Source: an uncultured Candidatus Actinomarina sp. (GTDB lineage: Bacteria > Actinomycetota > Acidimicrobiia > Actinomarinales > Actinomarinaceae). Taken from it: a DNA stretch of 61,407 bases. A model generated the notes under the pieces. It was not told the origin of the DNA, did no database searches, and saw nothing but the letters and a program-made list of their open reading frames with translations. The translations under genes and the position numbers were made by a program. The DNA is taken from positions 1 through 61,407 of the forward strand of contig CACLRL010000006.1 in NCBI GenBank assembly GCA_902609285.1, read 5' to 3'. Every line of letters begins with the position of its first letter. The first letter of the stretch is position 1. Of this stretch, positions 55,448 to 61,407 are shown in pieces.

Positions 55448-56626
55448 TTAAATAACTTCAAATAACCCTGCTGCACCCATGCCACCGCCAACACACATAG
55501 TTACAACAACGAATTTTGCGTTTCTTCTCTTACCTTCCATTAATGCGTGCATTGTCATTCTTGCACCAGTCATTCCATATGGATGGCCTATTGAGATTGA
55601 GCCGCCATTGACATTGTAAATACTGTTATCGATACCAAGTTCGTCTCTACAGTATAAAGTTTGAACAGCAAACGCTTCATTTAGCTCCCAAAGGTCTATA
55701 TCTTCAATTTTCAAATTGAATTTATTCAATAAATCTGGAACCGCATACACAGGACCTATTCCCATTTCCTCAGGTGCTAATGCTGATACAGTCATACCTC
55801 TGTAATATCCAAGTGGTTCTAGGCTTCTTTTTTCTGCTTCGCTAGCTTCCATTAGGACAACTGAAGCTGAGCCATCTGATAATTGAGAGGCATTGCCGGC
55901 TGTGATAAACTTTCCTTCTCCGTAAACCGGAGGAAGTGAAGATAAACCGTCTAAATTTGTCTCTGGTCTATTTCCCTCATCTTTTGTTAATTCAACCTCT
56001 TGGTCAGAAACTTCACCAGTTTCTTTATTTTTGACACTCTTAGTTGTAGTTGTTGAAATAATCTCATCATCAAACTTGTTACTTTCTTGAGCTGCTGCAG
56101 TTCTTTGTTGACTTTGTAGGGAATATTCATCTTGATATTCTCTCGAAATATTATATTTTTCAGCAACAAAATCAGCAGTTTCAATCATGGGCATGTAAGC
56201 GTTATCGGCAAGTTTTACAACATTTGGGTCTGGAGCAAATCTCAATTCAGCAGTTTGAACTAATGATATAGATTCGACACCACCAGCAACAACAACATTC
56301 ATATTGTCTGTCATTATTTGTTTCGCACCGGTAGCGATGGCCATCAGGCCGGAAGAACATTGTCTATCTATAGTCATTCCCGGGACTGTAATTGGTAATC
56401 CTGCTGCAATTCCACTCAGTCTTCCAATGTTTAATGCTTGCGACCCTTGTTGTTGAGCACATCCCATAATGACATCTTCAATCTCATTAGGATCAACTTT
56501 TGCTCTTTCGACTGCTTCTTTAATTGAATAAGAACCTAATGTTGGAGCGTCTGTTTTGTTATAAGCTCCACGATAAGCTTTTCCTATAGGTGTTCTTGCT
56601 GCTGATACAATTACTGCTTCTCTCAT
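55448..56626 (-). CDS. Acetyl-CoA acetyltransferase / 3-ketoacyl-CoA thiolase
   Basis: 392 aa. [19 protein letters not shown] start; nucleophile Cys in [20 protein letters not shown] (~residue 89); NEAFAVQ; the His in [15 protein letters not shown]; and the final Cys in [16 protein letters not shown]. Cleaves (or joins) acetyl-CoA units, the last step of the acyl-CoA pathway in this region. 17 nt after the MaoC hydratase gene on the same strand. Confidence 0.94.
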   Translation of the reverse strand: MREAVIVSAARTPIGKAYRGAYNKTDAPTLGSYSIKEAVERAKVDPNEIEDVIMGCAQQQGSQALNIGRLSGIAAGLPITVPGMTIDRQCSSGLMAIATGAKQIMTDNMNVVVAGGVESISLVQTAELRFAPDPNVVKLADNAYMPMIETADFVAEKYNISREYQDEYSLQSQQRTAAAQESNKFDDEIISTTTTKSVKNKETGEVSDQEVELTKDEGNRPETNLDGLSSLPPVYGEGKFITAGNASQLSDGSASVVLMEASEAEKRSLEPLGYYRGMTVSALAPEEMGIGPVYAVPDLLNKFNLKIEDIDLWELNEAFAVQTLYCRDELGIDNSIYNVNGGSISIGHPYGMTGARMTMHALMEGKRRNAKFVVVTMCVGGGMGAAGLFEVI

Positions 56627-56643
56627 TTTTATTATTCTTTCTT

Positions 56644-57105
56644 TTATTCTGTAACTATAAATAAAGTTAAAGGCTCAGCAATTGCTGCTGGTTTATCCTT
56701 ACCTTCTATTTCAATTGTAGCAGTATGTTTTACTAACCATCTACCAGCTTTTTTGTATTGAACATCTGACAAAACAAATCTTCCTCTTATTTTACTATTT
56801 ACAGGGACAGCTTCCATGAAACGAACCTTATCAAGACCATAATTTATTGCCATTTGTATATTTTCTGGCATAACAGTTTTGTCGACTGATAAGAAAGTCA
56901 CCATACTCAACGTCAAGAATCCATGAGCTATTGTAGATCCCCATGGAGTACTTTTAGCCATTTCTTCATCAACATGAATAAACTGATGATCGTTAGTACC
57001 TTCAGCAAACTGATTAATTCTTTCTTGATTTATTTCAAACCAGTCTGAAACACCAACTTCCTTACCGATATATTTTTCCATTTCTTCTGCAGGTACAATC
57101 GTCAT
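56644..57105 (-). CDS. MaoC-like (R)-enoyl-CoA hydratase
   Basis: 153 aa hotdog protein. The hydratase-2 motif is clear: [20 protein letters not shown] with Asp and His, then [13 protein letters not shown]. Adds water to a 2-enoyl-CoA to give the (R)-3-hydroxyacyl-CoA. Strong ribosome site GAGGAGA, and its ATG overlaps the stop of the kinase gene (ATGA). Sits between the LvaA-like kinase and the thiolase, which fits hydration of the enoyl-CoA made by that branch. Confidence 0.9.
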   Translation of the reverse strand: MTIVPAEEMEKYIGKEVGVSDWFEINQERINQFAEGTNDHQFIHVDEEMAKSTPWGSTIAHGFLTLSMVTFLSVDKTVMPENIQMAINYGLDKVRFMEAVPVNSKIRGRFVLSDVQYKKAGRWLVKHTATIEIEGKDKPAAIAEPLTLFIVTE

Positions 57106-58118
57106 ATTATCTCCTCTAATAAATTTTCATTTGCAGCTTTGTTTGCAAACTTTATTGTACTGTTCTTAAATGATTCTATTTCATTTTCATTTGTTTTTCC
57201 ATACGATCCCATTGAATACCTGATATAAACTCCTTCCATTATCATTGCATGTTTCCAAAAAGATAATCTTGCGTAAAATTCAATATCACTTAAATCTAGA
57301 TCTGAATTATTTAAATACAAAGCTATTACATCCTTACGTGTTGGAAATCCTTCAGATAGGGTAGGAGAATAAATAAAAGGTGAGTCTTTCTCCTGTTTTG
57401 TATTCCAAGATGCTATTACTGTACCCATATCTGCAAGTGGATCTCCTAGAGTACAAAGTTCCCAATCCAGAACGGCAGCTACTTGATTATCCTTTACTCG
57501 TACATTATCTAATCTGTAATCTCCATGAACTATTCCAACAGTTTGTTGAGAGGGAATATTATCTAGTAATAATTTTGTAGCAATTTCTAATTCTTTTATT
57601 TCTCTAACTTTTTGAGATTGAAATTGTTTATTCCATCTATTTATTTGACGCTCAACATATTCCTCATGTTTTCCTAAATCATTTAATTCTGAACTTATCA
57701 CGTCAAAATTGTGTATTTCAGAAAGAGCTTTAATAAATGATTTCGTAATTGTATTTTTTTGAATTTCATTAAATTCATCAGCTATTTGGTTATTTGCTAT
57801 GGTCTCACCCTCAATAAATTCCATAATATAAAAATCATCTACGGATAATTCTTTCTTATTGTATAAATACATAGGTTTTGGGACCCTTAAGCCATTTTCA
57901 CTTAGAACTTTTAATATTTTGTATTCCCTGCCCATATTGTGTGCAGATTCTAACTTAAGTCCAAATGGAGGTCTTCTCAATACAAATGAGTTTGCATCAT
58001 CAAAAATTTTGAATGTAATATTTGATCTTCCTACGTTAAACTGTTCAAAGTTAAAATCTTCTGAAATGTTTATAACTGAAGAGATATATTTTTTAAGTTT
58101 TTCACTAAAAAAGTCCAT
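57102..58118 (-). CDS. LvaA/ACAD10-11-type phosphotransferase (4-hydroxyacyl-CoA kinase candidate)
   Basis: 338 aa APH-fold kinase. FNVGRSNITFKIFDDANSFV and LRRPPFGLKLESAHNMGRE match the N-terminal lobe of ACAD10/11 kinase domains; the catalytic loop is HGDYRLDN (His198, Asp200, Asn205) and the metal Asp218 is in AVLDWELCTLGDPLAD. In Pseudomonas putida LvaA phosphorylates 4-hydroxyacyl-CoA, and LvaC (an acyl-CoA dehydrogenase homologue) then removes the phosphate. The partner gene lies divergently at 58176. TAATAT 8 nt before the ATG suggests a leaderless promoter. First gene of the kinase-MaoC-thiolase unit. Confidence 0.85.
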   Translation of the reverse strand: MDFFSEKLKKYISSVINISEDFNFEQFNVGRSNITFKIFDDANSFVLRRPPFGLKLESAHNMGREYKILKVLSENGLRVPKPMYLYNKKELSVDDFYIMEFIEGETIANNQIADEFNEIQKNTITKSFIKALSEIHNFDVISSELNDLGKHEEYVERQINRWNKQFQSQKVREIKELEIATKLLLDNIPSQQTVGIVHGDYRLDNVRVKDNQVAAVLDWELCTLGDPLADMGTVIASWNTKQEKDSPFIYSPTLSEGFPTRKDVIALYLNNSDLDLSDIEFYARLSFWKHAMIMEGVYIRYSMGSYGKTNENEIESFKNSTIKFANKAANENLLEEII

Positions 58119-58126
58119 TTAAGAAC

Positions 58127-58132
58127 ATATTA
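58127..58132 (-). promoter_or_regulatory. Candidate -10 of the kinase-MaoC-thiolase unit
   Basis: TAATAT on the minus strand, then 8 nt, then ATG 58118, no Shine-Dalgarno. Shares the 57-nt divergent gap with the promoter of the dehydrogenase gene, so the two units could be switched together. Confidence 0.4.
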
Positions 58133-58165
58133 ATGAAAGTTTTTTGGTTCAGTTGTTTAAATTGA

Positions 58166-58171
58166 TACAAT
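58166..58171 (+). promoter_or_regulatory. Candidate -10 of the LvaC-like dehydrogenase gene
   Basis: TACAAT lies 4 nt before ATG 58176 and exactly 7 nt before the second ATG at 58179. This favours 58179 as a leaderless start. Confidence 0.4.
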
Positions 58172-58175
58172 AAGA

Positions 58176-59384
58176 ATGATGGATTTTAATTTTTCTAAAG
58201 AATCACTTGAATTACAGGATAAGCTAAAAACTTTTTTCGTAGATCATATTTATCCGAATGAAGACCATTACGAGAACGCAATTATTGACTCTGGTGATCC
58301 ATTGCATATTCCAGAAATCCTAAGTGAACTCAAATCAAAAGCTAAAAAGGAAAATTTATGGAATTTATTTCTCCCTGATAACGAATATGGATATGGGTTA
58401 TCAAATGTTGATTATGCACCATTGGCTGAGATAACCGGTCATAATTGGTGGGCTCCAGAGGTATTTAATTGTTCTGCACCTGATACAGGAAATATGGAAA
58501 TTTTAGCTGAGTTTGGAACATCAGAACAAAAAAAACAATGGCTTGAACCACTTCTTGAAGGAGAAATAAGATCATGCTTTGCAATGACCGAACCAAATGT
58601 GGCTTCCTCTGATGCTACCAATATAGGAAGTTCAATTGTCAGTGACGGAGATAATTATGTCATCAATGGTCGAAAGTGGTGGACTTCAAATGCTATAAAT
58701 CCAAATGCAAAAATATGTATTTTTATGGGTGTTACTAACCCTGATAGCCCTCCATATCAAAGGCAAAGTCAGGTATTAGTACCAATGGATAGCGAAGGAC
58801 TTTCAATAATCAGACCAATGCAAGTATTTGGATATGACGATGGATACACAGGACACCCAGAGCTTTTATTTGAAAATGTTGTTGTTCCAAAATCCAACAT
58901 CATTGGGGGAGAAGGAATGGGATTTAAAATAGCTCAAGCAAGACTTGGACCTGGAAGAATACACCATTGCATGAGGGCTATAGGAATGGCAGAGAGAGCG
59001 TTATCTCTTATGATTGATCGCTCACTTGAAAGAGAAACATTTGGTCAAAAATTGGCTGAACAGGGCGTTATTCAAGATTGGATTGCTCGTTCAAGAATAA
59101 AAATTGAAGAAGCAAGGCTACTAACATTAAAAACTGCTTGGCTTATTGATACTGTTGGTAAAGAAGAAGCAAAAATTGAAATTTCATCTATAAAAGTATC
59201 TGTTGTTGAAGCAGCTTCCTATGTAATTGATAAAGCCATACAGACTCATGGTGCAATGGGGCTATCCCAAGACACTCCGTTGGCAAGAATGTCTGCTGGT
59301 GCTCGCGTATTAAGAATTGCAGATGGACCTGATGAAGTTCATTTGAGATCAATTGCGAAAAGAGAAATTAATAAACATAGGTAG
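58176..59384 (+). CDS. ACAD10/11- or LvaC-type acyl-CoA dehydrogenase homologue
   Basis: 402 aa. CFAMTEPNVASSDATNIGSS, NGRKWWTSNAINPNAKICIF, VFGYDDGYTGHPELLFENV and LGPGRIHHCMRAIGMAERAL are blocks I recognise from ACAD10/11. Near the end LRIADGPDEVHLRSIAKREI has Asp where the base Glu region of ordinary acyl-CoA dehydrogenases lies. Relatives remove phosphate from 4-phospho-acyl-CoA made by the adjacent kinase domain (fused in animals, separate in LvaA/LvaC). Start could be the second ATG, 58179. Followed after 2 nt by the 3-hydroxyacyl-CoA dehydrogenase gene. Confidence 0.9.
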   Translation: MMDFNFSKESLELQDKLKTFFVDHIYPNEDHYENAIIDSGDPLHIPEILSELKSKAKKENLWNLFLPDNEYGYGLSNVDYAPLAEITGHNWWAPEVFNCSAPDTGNMEILAEFGTSEQKKQWLEPLLEGEIRSCFAMTEPNVASSDATNIGSSIVSDGDNYVINGRKWWTSNAINPNAKICIFMGVTNPDSPPYQRQSQVLVPMDSEGLSIIRPMQVFGYDDGYTGHPELLFENVVVPKSNIIGGEGMGFKIAQARLGPGRIHHCMRAIGMAERALSLMIDRSLERETFGQKLAEQGVIQDWIARSRIKIEEARLLTLKTAWLIDTVGKEEAKIEISSIKVSVVEAASYVIDKAIQTHGAMGLSQDTPLARMSAGARVLRIADGPDEVHLRSIAKREINKHR

Positions 59385-59386
59385 TT

Positions 59387-60253
59387 ATGGAAAAAGTTGC
59401 TGTTATTGGTGGGGGACAAATGGGAAGCCAGATTGCTGCCTTATCGGCAATCTCTGGTCATGAAACTAGTATTTTTGATAACAATAAAGAATATCTCGAT
59501 AACAAATTAATATTTACAAAACAAAATATAGAAAACTTAGTTTCAAAAGACTTAATTCAAAAGGAAAGCTTAGATAATTTTAATAAAAATCTTAAAGTCT
59601 ATGATTCACTTGAAACTGTTGTAAAGGATAAAACATTCGTAATTGAAGCTGTTGTTGAAAGATTTGACGTAAAAAAAGATATCTTTGAAATTATTTCTAA
59701 CATTCTTGATGAAAATGTTGTTCTCGCGACAAATAGTTCATTCATAGCTGCATCAGAAATTGCGCAACATTGTAAATATCCAGAAAGATTTCTAAATATG
59801 CATTTCTTTTACCCTCCGTTAAGAATGGATCTTATTGAAATTTCATTCCCAGAATCTACAAAAAAAGAAGTAGTTGACAGGACAAAAGAACTTGGCAATT
59901 TGATGGGAAGAACAGTTATTACTTTAAATAAAGAAACGCCAGGTTTTATCGTAAACAGAATGCTAGGAGCTTTAGTTGATGAGGCTTATGAACTATATGA
60001 TGAAGGAATTGCCGACTTCAAAGATATAGACTTGGCCATTAAAAAGGGTTTAAATCATCCCTTAGGTCCGTTTGAATTAACTGATTACTCAGGCTTAGAT
60101 ATTAGTTATTATTCAAAACTTAAAATTTACAATGAGACAAAAAATCCAAAAGATAAGCCTAAAAAGTTTCTAGAAGAAAAAGTTAAAGATGGAAAATTAG
60201 GGGTAAAAACAGGAGAAGGTTTTTATTATTATGATAAACCTTCAAAATCTTGA
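59387..60253 (+). CDS. 3-hydroxyacyl-CoA (3-hydroxybutyryl-CoA) dehydrogenase
   Basis: 288 aa NAD(P) enzyme. VAVIGGGQMGSQIAALSAIS is the nucleotide loop. TNSSFIAASEIAQHCKYPER, MHFFYPPLRMDLIEI (catalytic His) and ETPGFIVNRMLGALVDEAYE follow, and GLNHPLGPFELTDYSGLDI in the C-terminal domain completes the family. Oxidises the 3-hydroxyacyl-CoA before thiolysis. Two nt after the LvaC-like gene. Ends overlapping the convergent flavoprotein gene by 25 nt. Confidence 0.94.
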   Translation: MEKVAVIGGGQMGSQIAALSAISGHETSIFDNNKEYLDNKLIFTKQNIENLVSKDLIQKESLDNFNKNLKVYDSLETVVKDKTFVIEAVVERFDVKKDIFEIISNILDENVVLATNSSFIAASEIAQHCKYPERFLNMHFFYPPLRMDLIEISFPESTKKEVVDRTKELGNLMGRTVITLNKETPGFIVNRMLGALVDEAYELYDEGIADFKDIDLAIKKGLNHPLGPFELTDYSGLDISYYSKLKIYNETKNPKDKPKKFLEEKVKDGKLGVKTGEGFYYYDKPSKS

Positions 60254-60648
60254 TCTTTAAGATTAAAAAAGAATTCTCTTTCAGCTTTTATTTTTAAAAC
60301 TATCCTTTCAGATTGAATTTCAAATGGGTAAGGTTTATCCCAATACTTATGTGACAGATCGTTAATATTTTTTAAAGCGTCATCACCTGTAATTTCACCA
60401 ACTACGACACCTCTAATTTCAACAAATTTAAACTCATTATCATGTTTCCAGATCATAACATTCACTCTTGGATCATCTTTTACATTTAGATATTTTCTCC
60501 GGTGAATTTCTGTATTTATTAATATATTTTCACCATCTGTATCAACCCACATAACATGTGTCTGAGGAGCACCGCTTTTAAAAAGTGTCGTTAAAGTTGC
60601 ATAATTTGGCTCTTTTGCCATTGCAATCGTTTTTTTATCTAATCCCAT
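60229..60648 (-). CDS. PPOX-class (F420- or FMN-dependent) small flavoprotein
   Basis: 139 aa split-barrel protein. NYATLTTLFKSGAPQTHVMW, ENILINTEIHRRKYLNVKDD and RVNVMIWKHDNEFKFVEIRG are typical of Rv1155-like F420-dependent family members; YWDKPYPF and the end motif follow. Probably binds F420 or FMN; the reductase substrate is unknown. The open frame upstream to 60726 overlaps dtd, so I set the start at ATG 60648, which has TATGAT 6 nt before it. Together with cofC it supports F420 use. Confidence 0.82.
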   Translation of the reverse strand: MGLDKKTIAMAKEPNYATLTTLFKSGAPQTHVMWVDTDGENILINTEIHRRKYLNVKDDPRVNVMIWKHDNEFKFVEIRGVVVGEITGDDALKNINDLSHKYWDKPYPFEIQSERIVLKIKAEREFFFNLKDQDFEGLS

Positions 60649-60653
60649 ATAAT

Positions 60654-60660
60654 TATCATA
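60654..60660. promoter_or_regulatory. Overlapping divergent -10 elements (dtd / PPOX gene)
   Basis: TATCAT (+ strand, 60654-60659) is 8 nt before the dtd ATG, and TATGAT (- strand, 60660-60655) is 6 nt before the PPOX ATG 60648. The two hexamers share five base pairs and the whole intergenic gap is 19 bp. Confidence 0.4.
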
Positions 60661-60667
60661 GAATATT

Positions 60668-61123
60668 ATGAAAGTTGTTTTACAAAGAGTTAAATCTGCT
60701 TCTGTAAATGTTAATAAAAATGTCATATCTAAAATCGATCATGGATTATTGCTTTTATGGGCTATTGAAAAAGGAGATACCTTTGAAGATATTGAAACAT
60801 TAACAAAGAAAATTCTAAAACTTAGAATTTTTGCAGATGAAGAGGGAAAAATGAACAAGTCAATTATCGATGTTTCTGGTGAAATATTACTAGTGAGTCA
60901 ATTTACATTAAATGGAGATATTTCTAAAGGTAATAGGCCTTCTTTTGTAAATTCTGAAGATCCTGAAATAGCAAAACGGATGATTGAAGATGTAAAAATT
61001 GAATTTTCCAATTATTTAAACGTTAAAGAAGGTTCTTTCGGTGCATTAATGGAAGTTTCTCTTGTAAATGACGGTCCTTTAACGATGTATATTCAATCTA
61101 AAAATGGAAATATGGTTAATTAA
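60668..61123 (+). CDS. dtd: D-aminoacyl-tRNA deacylase
   Basis: 151 aa, removes D-amino acids (and Gly mischarged on tRNA-Ala) from tRNAs. VVLQRVKSASVNVNKNVISK start, then LKLRIFADEEGKMNKSIIDV, the SQFTL motif in ILLVSQFTLNGDISKGNRPS and the cross-subunit Gly-cisPro motif in VNDGPLTMYI. Full length. Divergent from the PPOX gene with a 19-bp gap and no ribosome site, so apparently leaderless. Ends 4 nt inside the convergent last gene. Confidence 0.93.
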   Translation: MKVVLQRVKSASVNVNKNVISKIDHGLLLLWAIEKGDTFEDIETLTKKILKLRIFADEEGKMNKSIIDVSGEILLVSQFTLNGDISKGNRPSFVNSEDPEIAKRMIEDVKIEFSNYLNVKEGSFGALMEVSLVNDGPLTMYIQSKNGNMVN

Positions 61124-61407
61124 GCTGACTGTAATTTTATATTCTTTTTACCCTCAGCCTCGCTAAGTTTTTTATCTAGATAATATTCTTCACCAGCCCA
61201 AAGATGTAAACCTAATCCAACTTTCATAGCACATCTTTTGAACGCATCAGATTCTGCATGTTTAGCATTCATACCATCGCTTCCCTGATCATGCTCCACA
61301 TCTCCAATTGAAGTAATTGTTACAGATTTTCCATCGATGAGAGTTGTTAGTTTACCAAAACAACCTACAACTTTTCCACTATTCTCTTGTCTGATAAGCT
61401 CCACAAC
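61120..61407 (-). CDS. Rad52/ERF-like single-strand annealing protein, 3' part
   Basis: Open to the window edge; at least 95 residues visible. DVEHDQGSDGMNAKHAESDA followed by FKRCAMKVGLGLHLWAGEEY matches the 'a.SDA.KRa...fGlGl.LW' helix of the Rad52/ERF/DdrA annealing superfamily, followed by a short charged tail. A GTG at 61404 is the first possible start in the window, but the family N-terminus would need more sequence. Likely role: annealing single-stranded DNA in repair. Based on one short stretch, so moderate confidence. Confidence 0.55.
   Translation of the reverse strand, partial: VVELIRQENSGKVVGCFGKLTTLIDGKSVTITSIGDVEHDQGSDGMNAKHAESDAFKRCAMKVGLGLHLWAGEEYYLDKKLSEAEGKKNIKLQSA

Overview
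The window is a gene-dense piece of an AT-rich bacterial chromosome (about one third G+C by eye). There are no rRNAs, insertion sequences, prophage genes or CRISPR arrays. I favour a marine actinobacterium of the Acidimicrobiia / 'Candidatus Actinomarina' type. This is inferred from low G+C combined with a probable F420 gene (CofC) and a PPOX/F420-type flavoprotein, an Asp-type MurA, many apparently leaderless promoters (a -10 hexamer 5-8 nt before the start codon), and small actinobacterial-looking hypothetical proteins. A phylogeny of MurA, GatB or YchF would settle it. No stretch longer than 300 bases lacks a gene. The longest gaps are 6429-6553 (a probable RNA leader), 5057-5157, 32114-32218, 33311-33417 and 40712-40803.

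Layout. 1-5.6 kb: 3' end of gltB, then deoC with a split ALDH16-like aldehyde dehydrogenase pair (deoxyribose breakdown) and a thioesterase. 5.6-14.6 kb: DMT transporter with a structured leader, pgl, murA, an Nfu domain protein, a lipoprotein, an SRPBCC protein, then cysteine desulfurase-mnmA-ligA. 14.6-23.9 kb: dapD-dapE-gatC-gatA-gatB, pgpA, ilvE, a hypothetical gene, a FAH-family gene, gltX and the tRNA trio Glu(TTC)-Gln(CTG)-Glu(CTC). This holds a near-complete GluRS plus GatCAB route to Gln-tRNA(Gln). 23.9-33.3 kb: cofC, pyk, small hypotheticals, an epimerase, two UMF1-type MFS transporters, an aminotransferase, folD and ychF. 33.4-37.3 kb: RCK regulator, CPA2 antiporter, DUF368 protein, tatA (45 aa) and a lipoprotein cytochrome c.

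37.3-46.3 kb is a disaccharide / alpha-glucan locus: malQ, a GH13 neopullulanase broken by an internal deletion, then binding protein - terminator - two permeases - ThuA - Gfo/Idh/MocA dehydrogenase. The order matches rhizobial thuEFGKAB except that the ATPase is absent. 46.4-50.5 kb is a fatty acyl-CoA operon (acyl-CoA synthetase, SDR, acyl-CoA dehydrogenase). 50.5-53 kb holds thiamine pyrophosphokinase, an ATP-grasp ligase and a two-domain Nfu protein.

52.97-60.25 kb is the most interesting region. A 4-hydroxybutyryl-CoA dehydratase-like [4Fe-4S]/FAD enzyme sits beside an LvaA/ACAD11-type kinase and, divergently, an LvaC/ACAD10-11-type acyl-CoA dehydrogenase. With them are a MaoC hydratase, thiolase, 3-hydroxyacyl-CoA dehydrogenase and quinone-type reductase. 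Together they look like a 4-hydroxyacyl-CoA degradation module with two chemically different ways of removing the 4-hydroxyl group. The window ends with a PPOX flavoprotein, dtd and the 3' end of a Rad52/ERF-like gene.
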